A DNA stretch of 64,000 bases from assembly GCF_000286835.2 (NCBI RefSeq), contig NZ_AJYD02000038.1, forward strand, positions 2,960,284 through 3,024,283. The letters are read 5' to 3'. The position numbers were made by a program, and so were the translations under genes. The DNA comes from Enterovibrio norvegicus FF-33 (GTDB lineage Bacteria; Pseudomonadota; Gammaproteobacteria; Enterobacterales; Vibrionaceae). The notes under the pieces were generated by a model. The model ran no database searches, was not told the origin of the DNA, and saw only the letters and a list, made by a program, of their open reading frames with translations. This document shows, piece after piece, positions 40,681 through 50,394 of the stretch; positions within the stretch are counted from its first letter, which is position 1, and every line of letters starts with the position of its first letter.

Positions 40681-41211
40681 ATGAGTAAGAAAACCCCGAT
40701 CTCAGACGATGACTTTTCATTGTTCCGCGATGCGGTAAAAGGCGTTAAAAAACTGCAGCAGGATACCATAAACCCGCCAAGACGCCAGACAGTGGAACAA
40801 TCGAGAAAAAAGTTCTCTGACTCGACAGCACGTGACCACACCTTTTATTTTTCAGACGAGTTTGAACCCTTGCTGAAAGAGGATGGCCCAACGCAATATG
40901 CGCGTACCGGTGTGTCTAAGTATGAAGTGAAGCGTTTACGACGCGGCATTTACGTGCCTGATATGTTTCTCGACCTTCATGGCATGACACAACGAGAAGC
41001 GAAGCGTGAGATGGGTGCGTTGATTGCTGAGTGCATAAAAGAAGGGATTAGCTGTGCCTGCGTGATGCATGGCATCGGCAAACATATATTGAAGCAGAAA
41101 ACGCCATTGTGGCTGGCACAGCACCCAGATGTTCTGGCATTTCATCAAGCGCCACTTGAATTTGGCGGTGCTGGCGCGTTATTGGTGCTTATCGAGATCC
41201 CAGAACGATAA
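40681..41211 (+). CDS. smrB: Smr-domain endonuclease SmrB (ribosome rescue factor)
   Basis: 176 aa (E. coli 183). In E. coli SmrB is recruited to collided ribosomes and cleaves the mRNA between them. Basic N-terminal extension; C-terminal Smr domain with DLHGMTQREAKREM and VMHGIGKHILKQKTPLWL, which contain the DLH and HG(I/K)G motifs. TACAAT (~40648) is a possible -10 for its own promoter. Confidence 0.95.
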   Translation: MSKKTPISDDDFSLFRDAVKGVKKLQQDTINPPRRQTVEQSRKKFSDSTARDHTFYFSDEFEPLLKEDGPTQYARTGVSKYEVKRLRRGIYVPDMFLDLHGMTQREAKREMGALIAECIKEGISCACVMHGIGKHILKQKTPLWLAQHPDVLAFHQAPLEFGGAGALLVLIEIPER

Positions 41212-41227
41212 CCAAGAACAACCGCCA

Positions 41228-41254
41228 ATAAAAAACGCCCCACGAGGCGTTTTC
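41228..41254. terminator. Bidirectional intrinsic terminator between smrB and sixA
   Basis: Stem AAAACGCC / GGCGTTTT with six-base loop; A-run on the left and T-run on the right, suiting both converging genes. Confidence 0.88.
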
Positions 41255-41283
41255 GTAGTGAGTCGTTTCTTGATCATTCAGTG

Positions 41284-41775
41284 CTATGCGTAGCCCATCA
41301 ACTGAGAAGGGCTTTTCAACCACCGTACATCACTTTTCTCGCTCACAGCATCAAGCTCAATACAAGCAATCGACGACGTCGGAAACATAGGTGCCTGCAT
41401 GTCGACGGCGAATTCGGCGGTGAGATAACCCACCAGCGGCAAATGCGACACCAGCAAAATGCTTGCTGGATGATCAACAGTCACTAACGCGCGCAGATAC
41501 GATGCAACGTGCTCGCTGTCACCATAGGGCGTAATACCATCTTCTGTCAGCACTTTTTGCGCCGTTGGCAACACGGTCTGACAGGCATTCCACGTTTGTT
41601 GGGCGCGCAAATACGGGCTAACAAGCACCAAGTCTAGCTTCCCTTCTGGTAATTCATTTGCAAGCCAACGAGCCATTTCTACTGACTGTTGCTCTCCGCG
41701 TTCAGTTAATAGTCGTTCTTCATCACTGGCTGCAAATGTCTGCGCCTCACCGTGGCGCATAATATAAATTCGCAT
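41284..41775 (-). CDS. sixA: Phosphohistidine phosphatase SixA
   Basis: 163 aa (E. coli 161). Small histidine phosphatase; dephosphorylates phosphohistidine on Npr/ArcB-type proteins. RHG motif with catalytic His8 (MRIYIMRHGEAQ), LLTERGEQQSVEMA, LVLVSPYLRAQQTW and the second His in LLVSHLPLVG. Conserved neighbour of smrB and fadJ. Confidence 0.95.
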   Translation of the reverse strand: MRIYIMRHGEAQTFAASDEERLLTERGEQQSVEMARWLANELPEGKLDLVLVSPYLRAQQTWNACQTVLPTAQKVLTEDGITPYGDSEHVASYLRALVTVDHPASILLVSHLPLVGYLTAEFAVDMQAPMFPTSSIACIELDAVSEKSDVRWLKSPSQLMGYA

Positions 41776-41916
41776 ATCACTACTGTTGATTTCTTAGATT
41801 CCTGATTATGCTACCAGTCAATTGTTGTTTCTGGAACGATAAAGCGCACAGATGTTTGCCTCAATTTGCTTAGGTGGTCATAATTAAGACCTAGCCTCAA
41901 CCAGTGAAGGTGCTTT

Positions 41917-44691
41917 GTGCAAATCAGTCCGAATGATCACCGTGGCTATCGCCAGATTACACTCGATAACGGGTTACGTGTTTTATTGATCGAAGACGCA
42001 CAAGCGCCGCGCAGTGCTGCAGCACTGACGGTGAATGTTGGCCACTTTTGTGACCCTGCTGATCGTGAAGGGTTAGCCCACTTCCTCGAGCACATGCTCT
42101 TTCTGGGCACAGAACTGTACCCAAAGGTCGGCGAATTTCAATCTTTCACCAGCCGTCACGGCGGCAGCAATAATGCCTGGACAGGCACCGAAAATACGAC
42201 TTATTTCTTTGATATTCAACACGATTACTTTGAAGAAGCGTTAGAGCGTTTTGGGCAGTTTTTTTCTGCGCCACTGTTTAATGCTGACGCCGTAGATAAA
42301 GAGCGCAACGCGGTTGATTCAGAGTATCGTTTAAAGCTTCAAGACGACGTTCGCCGTATCTATCAAGTACAAAAAGAAACCATCAATCCCGAACATCCCT
42401 TTTCCAAGTTTTCCGTTGGTAGCACTGAAACCTTGGCAGATCGCGAAAACAGTTCGATTCGAGATGAGTTGATCGCCTTCTATCGCAGCCACTACAGCGC
42501 CAATCTGATGGCGGCATCCGTTACCGGGCCTTTTACTCTCGATTCCCTTGAAGAGCTAGCCCAAGAAACCTTTGAACTGATCCCAAACCACGATTTGCCG
42601 CTTTTCATTCCCGAAGTACCTTTTGTTGATATCCCTCAGCGGCAACAGTTTATTCGCATCGAGCCATTAAAAGACGTGCGCAAACTGACACTGGCATTCT
42701 CAATGCCAGCCACCGATGAACACTATCGCATCAAACCATTGTCTTACATTGCGAGTCTGCTTGGCTATGAAGGCATTGGCAGTGTTATGTCAATGCTAAA
42801 AAACAAAGGCTACATCAATAACCTCTCCGCTGGCGGGGGCATCAGCGGCTCGAACTTTCGTGAATTTACCGTCAGTGTCAGCCTGACGGAAGTTGGCCTG
42901 AACCACATTGACGATATTGTCGCCTATCTGTTTCAAGCGATTCACCTTATTCGTGAGCAAGGTTTGAACGAATGGCGTTACAAAGAAAAACGCGCGGTAC
43001 AAGAAAAGGCATTTCGCTACCAAGAACCTTCTCGCCCCATTGATACTGTCAGCCACATGGTCCTCAATATTCAGCACTATGAAGAAGAAGATGTGCTTTA
43101 TGGTGATTACATCATGGCGAAATATGACGAAGAATTGATCCGCCAGATGCTCAGTTATTTAACAACGGAGCACCTTCGTCTGACGTTGATTGCCAAAGGC
43201 GGCGACTATGATAAGCAAGCCAAGTGGTATGACACGCCGTACAGTGTGACCCCCTTTACCGACGCGCAACGTACAAAATGGCAAATCACGGATGTTTCGC
43301 CAGACCTTGCCTTACCCGAGCCCAATCCGTTTATCAGTTACGAACTCGACCCCGCGCAATTGGCATCGCCAAACACGACCTTGCCAGAGAAAATCCAAGA
43401 GTTACCAGGATTTTGCCTTTGGCATTTGCAAGACACCGATTTTCGCGTGCCTAAAGGCGTTGTGTATGTCGCTATCGATAGCCCTTATGCGGTGAAATCG
43501 GTTGAGAACATCGTTAAAACCCGCGTCAGTGTCGAAATGCTGCTTGAGGCTATCAACGAAGCGGCTTACCCCGCCGAGGTCGCTGGCTTGAGTTATAACC
43601 TCTACGCTCACCAAGGCGGCGTGACGTTAAAACTCAGTGGATTCAACGAAAAGCTGCCGATCCTGCTTGATTTGGTCTTGGATAAATTTGCCAATCGTGA
43701 CTTTAAACCAGAACGTTTTGAGATCATTAAAACGCAACTGTTAAGAAGCTGGAAGAACGCGACTCAGAACAAACCCATCAGCCGATTGTATAATGCAATG
43801 ACGGGCATATTGCAGCCAAACAACCCGCCATACGAGGCGCTTATCGAAGCGCTGGAGCCGTTAGACGTGTCTACCCTTCCCAATTTTGTATATCGAGTCA
43901 TGTCTGAGTTACACGTCGAGATGTTCGTTTACGGCAACTGGCAGAAGCATCAAACGCTGGCATTGGCTGAATCAGTCAAAGATGCCCTTCGTGTTCATGA
44001 TCAGCGTTATCAGGAATCCATTCGCCCATTGGCAATGCTCAAAGGTGCCGGCAACGCGGCATACCATTTAGATTGCAGTAATCAAGACTCCGCGGTACTG
44101 GTTTACTATCAAAGCCATGGCACAACGGCGCAAGATGTGGCGCTGTTCACTTTCGCCCAACATTTATTATCTGCCATATTTTTCAACGAATTGCGTACAA
44201 AGCAGCAACTGGGATATATGGTGGGTTCCGGCAATATGCCGCTCAACCGCCATCCGGGTTTGATTTTCTACGTGCAATCGCCGCAAGCCGGCCCAACGAA
44301 ACTGATAGAAGCCATTGATGACTTTCTGAATGCTTTCTTCTTAGTGCTACTAGAGCTTAATGAAGCACAGTGGCAAGCCAGCAAAGAGGGCTTAATCGCA
44401 CAAATAGATGAGCCTGATGCAAACCTACGTGCGCGCGGTCAGCGACTTTGGGTGAGTATTGGCAATAAAGACGAGAAATTTGAACAACGTCAGAATGTCG
44501 CAAAATCTATCAAAAACATGGCGCGATCTGACATGGTGAAATTTGTTGTCGAGCAGCTTAAACCTCGCACGGCGGATCGGTTAATTATGCATAGCTGCGG
44601 CGGTGCGCATCCTGATCAGTGCATACCGGAAGACACTAACGAAATCGATTCTATTGCCGCATTTCGTCAGCATCGTTTAGAAAGAGATTAA
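41917..44691 (+). CDS. M16 family zinc metalloprotease (insulysin / protease III-like)
   Basis: 924 aa, similar in size to E. coli Ptr (962) and eukaryotic insulysin. Inverted zinc motif H55-x-x-E58-H59 in LAHFLEHMLFLGTELYPKVG; GGSNNAWTGTENTTYFFDI and ERNAVDSEYRLKLQDDVRR (distal Glu) follow. Four M16 domains in order. I see no signal peptide, so it is probably cytoplasmic, unlike periplasmic E. coli Ptr. GTG start with AAGG upstream. Inserted between sixA and fadJ relative to E. coli. Confidence 0.93.
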   Translation: MQISPNDHRGYRQITLDNGLRVLLIEDAQAPRSAAALTVNVGHFCDPADREGLAHFLEHMLFLGTELYPKVGEFQSFTSRHGGSNNAWTGTENTTYFFDIQHDYFEEALERFGQFFSAPLFNADAVDKERNAVDSEYRLKLQDDVRRIYQVQKETINPEHPFSKFSVGSTETLADRENSSIRDELIAFYRSHYSANLMAASVTGPFTLDSLEELAQETFELIPNHDLPLFIPEVPFVDIPQRQQFIRIEPLKDVRKLTLAFSMPATDEHYRIKPLSYIASLLGYEGIGSVMSMLKNKGYINNLSAGGGISGSNFREFTVSVSLTEVGLNHIDDIVAYLFQAIHLIREQGLNEWRYKEKRAVQEKAFRYQEPSRPIDTVSHMVLNIQHYEEEDVLYGDYIMAKYDEELIRQMLSYLTTEHLRLTLIAKGGDYDKQAKWYDTPYSVTPFTDAQRTKWQITDVSPDLALPEPNPFISYELDPAQLASPNTTLPEKIQELPGFCLWHLQDTDFRVPKGVVYVAIDSPYAVKSVENIVKTRVSVEMLLEAINEAAYPAEVAGLSYNLYAHQGGVTLKLSGFNEKLPILLDLVLDKFANRDFKPERFEIIKTQLLRSWKNATQNKPISRLYNAMTGILQPNNPPYEALIEALEPLDVSTLPNFVYRVMSELHVEMFVYGNWQKHQTLALAESVKDALRVHDQRYQESIRPLAMLKGAGNAAYHLDCSNQDSAVLVYYQSHGTTAQDVALFTFAQHLLSAIFFNELRTKQQLGYMVGSGNMPLNRHPGLIFYVQSPQAGPTKLIEAIDDFLNAFFLVLLELNEAQWQASKEGLIAQIDEPDANLRARGQRLWVSIGNKDEKFEQRQNVAKSIKNMARSDMVKFVVEQLKPRTADRLIMHSCGGAHPDQCIPEDTNEIDSIAAFRQHRLERD

Positions 44692-44727
44692 AAAAAATCC
44701 CCTACTCAGAGGTCGGGGATTTTTTTA
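44691..44727. terminator. Bidirectional intrinsic terminator between the M16 protease and fadJ
   Basis: AAAAAAATCCCC / GGGGATTTTTTT stem with an imperfect middle, flanked by A and T runs on the two sides. Confidence 0.88.
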
Positions 44728-44741
44728 CGTGTTTGATTTGA

Positions 44742-46859
44742 TTAATCAAAGAAACGGTTTTCTTCCGCAGCCATGGCTTTGAGCATTTCACACGGTGCAA
44801 ATCGCTCGCCATATTTCGCTTCATGCTGTTCAAGCATTTCAACAAGGCGTTTAATGCCGATATGATCCATGTAACGGAACGGGCCACCAAGGAATGGTGG
44901 GAAGCCAATACCGAACACGGCACCAATGTCGCCATCACGCGCCGATTTCACCACGCCTTCATCCAAACAACGTGCCGCTTCATTTAGCATCATCAATACG
45001 CAGCGCATCGCCAGTTCATGGCCAGAAAGCTGACTCTTCAGTTCTACACCCAGCAATCCGTAAACACGCTTATCGACTTCTTTCTTCTTGCCGTTGTAGA
45101 CGAAGAAGCCTTTGCCCGTCTTGCGTCCTTTACGGCCATCACTAAGCATGACATCGAACACATCTGGTGCACGGAAACGCTCGCCGAGCTCATTGAGCAG
45201 AATTGGGCTGATCTTCGCGCCAATATCAATACCCACTTCATCCAGCAGTGTGACTGGGCCAACAGGGAAGCCAAAATCCAACAAGGCATTGTCGATGTGC
45301 TCGACAGATTCGCCTGCCAGCAAGGTCATGGCCGCTTCATTCATATATGGCGCTAGGATACGGTTCACATAGAAGCCCGCTTTATCGGCAACCACAATCG
45401 GGGTCTTGCCTTGCTTTTTCGCAAGCTTAACGACTGTTGCTATCGCCTTCTCAGACGTTCCCGCATGGGGAATCACTTCCACCAGCGGCATTTTATCGAC
45501 AGGGCTAAAGTAATGCAGGCCGACAATGTTTTCAGGCCGTTTTGCCCCTGCTGCAATTTGGTGGATAGGCAACGAAGAGGTATTGGTTGCGAATAGCGTA
45601 TTTTCATTTAACGCTTCTTCCACTTCCGCAATCATCTTGTGTTTCAAATCAAGATCTTCAAACACCGCTTCAATCACCACATTGCAACGATCCATGCCGC
45701 TGTAGTCTGTTGCGCCACTGATCCTAGCCATCTGCGATTGCAATTCCGACTTGGAGATAATGCGACGTTTGCGTTTTTTATCCAGTAACTTGTAGCTGTA
45801 GTTCATGGCGTTCAACAAGCCATCATTACTGACATCTTTGATCCGCACAGGAAGGTTTGCTTTGGTCGCTGACACATTCGCAATACCCGCTCCCATCAAT
45901 CCGCCGCCCAGTACGGCTACACCCGTTACCGTATCTGGCTCGGCATCAGCGCCAGTTTCTTTTTTCATTGCTGTCGTGGCGAAGAAAATGCTGCGAAGTG
46001 ATGCGGATTCATTCGTCATCACCAGCTCGCCAAAGCGTTTCGCTTCGAGCGCTAGCCCTTTCTCAACCCCTTTGTCCAAGCCATGTTTGATCACGTCAAG
46101 AATGGCTTCGGTGGCGGGATAATTGCCACGGGTTTTTGCGCGGGTTTTCTTGGCGGCTTGATCGAACACCACTGAGCGGCCTAGTGCATTGCCACCCATG
46201 GCCCAGCTTTGCCAGCTGTTCTGACGTTTAGGCTTTCCTTTTAGCGCTAACTCTTCAGCAACCCGAAGCAACACTGAGTGGGGTACAACATCATCGACGA
46301 CACCCATTTTCTTGGCTTTTTTGGCACGCAGTTGCTTGCCTGTCAGGATCATATCCAGTGCACCTGCAACGCCAATCAAGCGAGGCAAACGTTGTGTACC
46401 GCCCGAACCCGGCAGCAAACCGAGCTGAACTTCTGGCAATCCAACACGCGTTTTATCATCGTCTGTGGCAACACGGCTGTGGCATGCTAGCGCCAATTCA
46501 AGACCGCCGCCCAAGCATGGTCCGTGAATCGCAGCGACGACATGAAACGGCAGTTTCTCGATACGAGAAAACAGCTTTTGCCCTTGCTCTGCAATGGCTT
46601 GTGCGTCTTCTGCTGTTTCACAGGCATCCAACATACGAACGTCTGCGCCAGCGACAAAATTATCCGGTTTAGCGGAATACAGTACCAAGCCTTTGATGTC
46701 GGTTTTGCTTTCAAGCTCGCTCAAGATACCGCTGATTTCATCAACAAAGGTCGCTTGAAGTGTGTTCATGCTTTCGCCAGGCACATCAATGCTCAGCCAT
46801 GCAATGCCATCATCTCCGTGACGCAGCGAAAAGGCATTTGGGGTCATTGGTTCATTCAT
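44742..46859 (-). CDS. fadJ: Fatty-acid oxidation complex alpha subunit FadJ
   Basis: 705 aa. Enoyl-CoA hydratase / 3-hydroxyacyl-CoA dehydrogenase (with epimerase activity) of the FadIJ beta-oxidation complex, in E. coli used mainly without oxygen. N-terminal crotonase half ([40 protein letters not shown]); NAD-binding [12 protein letters not shown] at ~315; dehydrogenase [20 protein letters not shown]. Start ATG 46859 overlaps the fadI stop (TAATG) with GGAGG upstream; a longer reading lies inside fadI. Confidence 0.97.
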   Translation of the reverse strand: MNEPMTPNAFSLRHGDDGIAWLSIDVPGESMNTLQATFVDEISGILSELESKTDIKGLVLYSAKPDNFVAGADVRMLDACETAEDAQAIAEQGQKLFSRIEKLPFHVVAAIHGPCLGGGLELALACHSRVATDDDKTRVGLPEVQLGLLPGSGGTQRLPRLIGVAGALDMILTGKQLRAKKAKKMGVVDDVVPHSVLLRVAEELALKGKPKRQNSWQSWAMGGNALGRSVVFDQAAKKTRAKTRGNYPATEAILDVIKHGLDKGVEKGLALEAKRFGELVMTNESASLRSIFFATTAMKKETGADAEPDTVTGVAVLGGGLMGAGIANVSATKANLPVRIKDVSNDGLLNAMNYSYKLLDKKRKRRIISKSELQSQMARISGATDYSGMDRCNVVIEAVFEDLDLKHKMIAEVEEALNENTLFATNTSSLPIHQIAAGAKRPENIVGLHYFSPVDKMPLVEVIPHAGTSEKAIATVVKLAKKQGKTPIVVADKAGFYVNRILAPYMNEAAMTLLAGESVEHIDNALLDFGFPVGPVTLLDEVGIDIGAKISPILLNELGERFRAPDVFDVMLSDGRKGRKTGKGFFVYNGKKKEVDKRVYGLLGVELKSQLSGHELAMRCVLMMLNEAARCLDEGVVKSARDGDIGAVFGIGFPPFLGGPFRYMDHIGIKRLVEMLEQHEAKYGERFAPCEMLKAMAAEENRFFD

Positions 46860-48169
46860 TATTCGGCCTCCAAGATCATTGCAGCACCTAAGCCACCCGC
46901 AGCACATGCGGTATTCAAGGCCAAACCGCCACCGCGACGACGTAGTTCGTTCAATGTTTGAGTGATCATGCGTGCGCCTGTTGCAGCAAACGGGTGACCG
47001 TAAGCCAAAGATCCGCCCAGCACGTTAAATTTGTCCATGTCGATCTCACCGATCGCTTGGCTTCGCCCGAGCTTTTGCTGTGCGAATGTCTTAGAGCCAA
47101 ACATCTTCACATTCGACAATGCTTGGGCAGCAAATGCTTCATGCATGTCAATCAAGGTCAAATCAGCCAGGGTAATGCCCGCACGATCAAGTGCGATTGG
47201 TGTGGCGTATGACGGCCCCATTAGCATGTCGTGCTCAACTTGAATAGCGGCAAACGCATAAGAGCGGATGTAGCCCAAAGGCTTCAAACCCAGTTCTTTG
47301 GCGCGACCTTCACGCATCAGCATCACCGCGGCAGCGCCATCTGTCAAAGGTGTGCTGTTAGCGGCAGTCACAGAGCCATGTTTTCGATCAAACGCGGGAC
47401 GCAACTTGGCGTAGCTTTCAACGCTGGAATCTTCGCGAATGTTGTTATCTTTATCAATCCACGCGCGATAAGGTTCGGGGAAGGCGGTCATTACTTCATC
47501 ACGCACCAGCCCATCAGCCCACGCTTTTGCTGCAAGTGAATGAGAACGGTGCGCTAAAGCATCCTGATCTGCTCGGCTAATATGATGACTCTTGGCCATT
47601 TGCTCTGCAGTCTGGCCCATGCTCAAGCCCGTTGAATATTCGGCAACAGCAGGGGGAACAGGCGCGAGATCTTTCAAAGAAAGCTTGCTCAATAAACTCA
47701 TACGCTTGCTGAGGGTTTTGGCTTTGCTCAAAGCAAGTAATGTCGCCGCAAGTTTCTTTGACACGCCAATAGGAAGCACTGACGAGGAGTCCGCACCACC
47801 GGCGATACCAATATCAATGGTTCCCGACATAATACTTTCTGTTACGTTAACAACAGACTGAAAGCTAGTGGCACACGCTCGGCTGACGCTGTAGGCATCC
47901 GTATGAATATTCATGCCTGTACCAAGCACGATCTCACGTGCAATGTTTGGCGCTTCTGGCATTTGCACCACCTGACCAAACACAAGCTGCTCGATCAGCT
48001 TAGGGTCAATCGCGGTACGGTTTAGCATTTCACTAACAACCATTTTGCCAAGATCGACAGCGGGCACATCAGCATATGCGGTAGATTGTCGTGCGAACGG
48101 GGTACGTAAACCCGCCACAACTGCGATACGTTCTCCCTGACGCGTAGTCAGGTTCTGGGGAGAGTTCAT
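46859..48169 (-). CDS. fadI: 3-ketoacyl-CoA thiolase FadI
   Basis: 436 aa (E. coli 436). Cleaves 3-ketoacyl-CoA to acetyl-CoA. Nucleophile Cys99 in [13 protein letters not shown], catalytic His in [17 protein letters not shown] and second Cys in [20 protein letters not shown] precedes the start. A FadR-like site lies 20-36 nt upstream of the start codon. Co-translated with fadJ. Confidence 0.98.
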   Translation of the reverse strand: MNSPQNLTTRQGERIAVVAGLRTPFARQSTAYADVPAVDLGKMVVSEMLNRTAIDPKLIEQLVFGQVVQMPEAPNIAREIVLGTGMNIHTDAYSVSRACATSFQSVVNVTESIMSGTIDIGIAGGADSSSVLPIGVSKKLAATLLALSKAKTLSKRMSLLSKLSLKDLAPVPPAVAEYSTGLSMGQTAEQMAKSHHISRADQDALAHRSHSLAAKAWADGLVRDEVMTAFPEPYRAWIDKDNNIREDSSVESYAKLRPAFDRKHGSVTAANSTPLTDGAAAVMLMREGRAKELGLKPLGYIRSYAFAAIQVEHDMLMGPSYATPIALDRAGITLADLTLIDMHEAFAAQALSNVKMFGSKTFAQQKLGRSQAIGEIDMDKFNVLGGSLAYGHPFAATGARMITQTLNELRRRGGGLALNTACAAGGLGAAMILEAE

Positions 48170-48188
48170 TGCCGCTCCTTGCTAGCAT

Positions 48189-48205
48189 TAGAGGTCAGAC
48201 CAGAA
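48189..48205 (-). promoter_or_regulatory. FadR-like operator before fadI
   Basis: Minus strand TTCTGGTCTGACCTCTA. Matches CTGGTC-N-GACC at the core of the E. coli FadR consensus AACTGGTCNGACCAGTT (11 of 16 fixed positions). A plausible -10 (TACACT, 48212-48207) lies just upstream, so the site would cover the transcription start, fitting repression when no acyl-CoA is present. Confidence 0.6.
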
Positions 48206-48390
48206 GAGTGTAACCAATTTGTTATCAGATTAAAACGGGCGTTTAATTGAATTGGAATGTCAAATATAGACAGGGACAGCAAATTTGCGATAAACATCGG
48301 GCTAGCCGTCGTAGTGGCCACCTTATCTCAGCTGTCAGCGATGAGATACGGTCGAAGATTGGCAAAAAAGAAAATAACTGAATTTTGAGC

Positions 48391-48418
48391 AAAAAAAACC
48401 ACACCTAATAGGTGTGGT
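48391..48418 (-). terminator. Strong intrinsic terminator with no upstream protein gene
   Basis: ACCACACCTA / TAGGTGTGGT palindrome; minus strand then reads TTTTTTTTG. No coding region precedes it on the minus strand, so it should end a non-coding transcript. On the + strand only AAAATTTTT follows. Confidence 0.88.
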
Positions 48419-48612
48419 AAAATTTTTGGAAAGCAATTGTGTATCAAATTCAATTAACGTAAAGCCAATTGCAAGTCAGGTCTAAGACCTGAGGAGAAAG
48501 TAAAGTCAGCCTTCAAAAAAAGGAAGTTGTCATCTTGCTCAACTCAGTCACGCACAGCCAAGGTCCGGTAAACCAGCGAAACCTGCAGCGCGCTCCCAGA
48601 TGACAGTGCCTA
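48391..48612 (-). ncRNA. Candidate small RNA between fadI and the sigma-factor gene
   Basis: A non-coding stretch ending at the strong minus-strand terminator at 48391-48418. A hairpin AGGTCTTAGACCT lies inside (~48479-48491). A TATAGT -10-like hexamer on the minus strand (~48618-48613) would give a transcript of about 210 nt, but its -35 is poor. I do not recognise the family; the 5' end is a guess. Confidence 0.45.
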
Positions 48613-48619
48613 CTATACC

Positions 48620-48891
48620 CATAGAAAACGGCGACTTTTTGAACCAGATCAATTTTTCGCCTGATTATCCTCCATCACTTCTCGCCATGAGTGTTGCACC
48701 GAAATTCCCCACAAATATAAGCAACTCAATCCATAATGACATTGTAAGAGCAATTGTCTTATTAGCGCGATTCAAATGCGTATCGTTTTTCTGCCTATGA
48801 TTAGACGCATTTACCGAGGTAACATGGTCCTCAATGCAATTATTTTTAATGCTACACACTTGTAAAATCAAAACTTTCAGGAAGAAAGCCC
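48620..48891. other. Non-coding stretch upstream of the sigma-factor gene
   Basis: About 270 nt holding the leader, and presumably promoters, of the sigma-factor operon to the right and the candidate sRNA to the left. Short open frames are present but lack Shine-Dalgarno or family features. No repeat seen. Confidence 0.4.
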
Positions 48892-49467
48892 ATGGTTTTG
48901 AAAATATTTGGAAAGAAATCGTCAACTTCCAAGGTCTCTACTGATATGGAAAAACAAAGACGATATGAAGCGCTCGTGAGAGCTTGGCACAGAGATCTTT
49001 ATCGCTACGCTTACTGGTTGACGAAAGACCAGCATGTAGCAGAAGATCTTGTACAGGAGACGTGTCTCCGTGCTTGGCGATCGCTCGATAGCCTTCAAGA
49101 TGATAACGCAGCGAAAGCATGGCTGATCACCATTCTTCGCCGAGAAAACGCACGCCGATTTGAGCGTAAACAACTCGAATTAGTAGACATTGATGACCAT
49201 CAGGTGGCAGATAATACGCAGCCTAGTGAAGAAGCCTCGGTAGAACAGCAATGGCTTCACAAGCAGATAATGCGTTTGTCACCGGAATATCGCGAACCGC
49301 TTGTTTTGCAAGTTATGGCTGGATTCAGTGGTGAAGAAATCGCTGAGATCATGGATCTCAACAAGAATACGGTGATGACACGTTTGTTCAGAGCGAGAAA
49401 CCAATTGAAAGAGTTCATGGACAGTCAAAACGAAACTCAACGAGGAGCGAAGAATGGACGAGCTTGA
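48892..49467 (+). CDS. ECF-type RNA polymerase sigma factor
   Basis: 191 aa with sigma regions 2 and 4 only. Region 2: LVRAWHRDLYRYAYWL, AEDLVQETCLRAWRSLDSLQ, AAKAWLITILRRENARR; region 4: LSPEYREPLVLQVMAGFSGE and EIMDLNKNTVMTRLFRARN. AGGAAG precedes ATG 48892. The downstream DUF3379 gene overlaps by 14 nt and is the probable anti-sigma factor. The regulon cannot be read from the window; two FadL porins follow directly. Confidence 0.93.
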   Translation: MVLKIFGKKSSTSKVSTDMEKQRRYEALVRAWHRDLYRYAYWLTKDQHVAEDLVQETCLRAWRSLDSLQDDNAAKAWLITILRRENARRFERKQLELVDIDDHQVADNTQPSEEASVEQQWLHKQIMRLSPEYREPLVLQVMAGFSGEEIAEIMDLNKNTVMTRLFRARNQLKEFMDSQNETQRGAKNGRA

Positions 49468-50176
49468 ATTTCGTCGCCGCCTTTTGGCTGACCCTCAAGA
49501 TAATGATCCCGAGCTATCAGCGGCGAAGTTATCTTCACCTGCCAATCAAAAGTTGGCCTCTGAACTCGACAGTTTGGATGCATTAATTGATCAAGCTTTG
49601 CGTGTTGATGTGCCCGATGATTTGGTCGACAAAGTGTTGTTTAAACAAAGCAGCCATGTGATCCGTGAAAAAAGAAAACCAAAGTTCCATTTGGCTATCG
49701 CGGCCTCAATTGCTTTTGTGTTTGGTGTGATGTTGGGTCAATTTAACTGGCAGACCATTCCGCTTTCACCCAATCAACAGAACTTGGGTCAAATTGCGCT
49801 TCAGCATTATTACGATGAGACAGATTTCACTCGAGATATTAATGAGGGCGTAAGCCTTCACCAAGTAAACGCTAAGCTTTCCCCAATTGGCGAAGCCTTC
49901 AGTGGGTCTCTGCCAGGCCAAGTTTCTTACCTCAATCATTGCAGCTTTGATAAAAAGCATGCGGTGCACATGGTATTGAAAGCAGACAATGGTGAAGACT
50001 TTACGGTGTTTGTAGTGCCTCAGAATTCTCCAGCCATGGAAAAATTCAGTGATGGCAACATGGAAGCCATTTCGCTCCCGGCCAATAACAGCAGTGTGAT
50101 TGTAGTCGGTAAAGAAGGCTCAGATGTATTGCCTATTGCAGAGCAGCTTCAACTTCATTTGAACCAAAAAGCGTAA
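49454..50176 (+). CDS. DUF3379 membrane protein, probable anti-sigma factor
   Basis: 240 aa. Cytoplasmic N-terminus (~1-70; MDELEFRRRLLADPQDNDPE), one transmembrane helix (~76-97; HLAIAASIAFVFGVMLGQF) and a periplasmic domain of about 140 residues (LNHCSFDKKHAVHMVLKAD, TVFVVPQNSPAMEKF). This layout and the overlap with an ECF sigma gene are those of a transmembrane anti-sigma factor. Role inferred from context; the domain itself is uncharacterised. Confidence 0.8.
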   Translation: MDELEFRRRLLADPQDNDPELSAAKLSSPANQKLASELDSLDALIDQALRVDVPDDLVDKVLFKQSSHVIREKRKPKFHLAIAASIAFVFGVMLGQFNWQTIPLSPNQQNLGQIALQHYYDETDFTRDINEGVSLHQVNAKLSPIGEAFSGSLPGQVSYLNHCSFDKKHAVHMVLKADNGEDFTVFVVPQNSPAMEKFSDGNMEAISLPANNSSVIVVGKEGSDVLPIAEQLQLHLNQKA

Positions 50177-50196
50177 ACACACAATCTATTACATTT

Positions 50197-50224
50197 AAAA
50201 AGGGAGCCTTTGGCTCCCTTTTTG
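50197..50224 (+). terminator. Intrinsic terminator after the DUF3379 gene
   Basis: Stem AAAAGGGAGCC / GGCTCCCTTTTT with a short TTT loop, followed by TTTTTG. Confidence 0.92.
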
Positions 50225-50284
50225 TTTCCTTTAAAGAACAGTCACCTGCACCTTCTCTGCTTCTGTTTCAAAACAGCGTCCCGT

Positions 50285-50301
50285 AACTGGTCAGATTTCC
50301 T
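50285..50301 (+). promoter_or_regulatory. FadR-like operator before the first fadL
   Basis: AACTGGTCAGATTTCCT. Left half AACTGGTC is an exact FadR consensus half-site and GA continues the right half; the remainder is degenerate. 94 nt upstream of ATG 50395. FadR represses fadL in E. coli. Nearly identical to the fabB site at 34254-34270. Confidence 0.65.
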
Positions 50302-50394
50302 AATAATGAGCTTCACAATAGAATCCGCCCAGCTTATTTAAAAAGCACATAAAATGATAAAACTATTATAAATTTCATTGGATTAATTCACACC

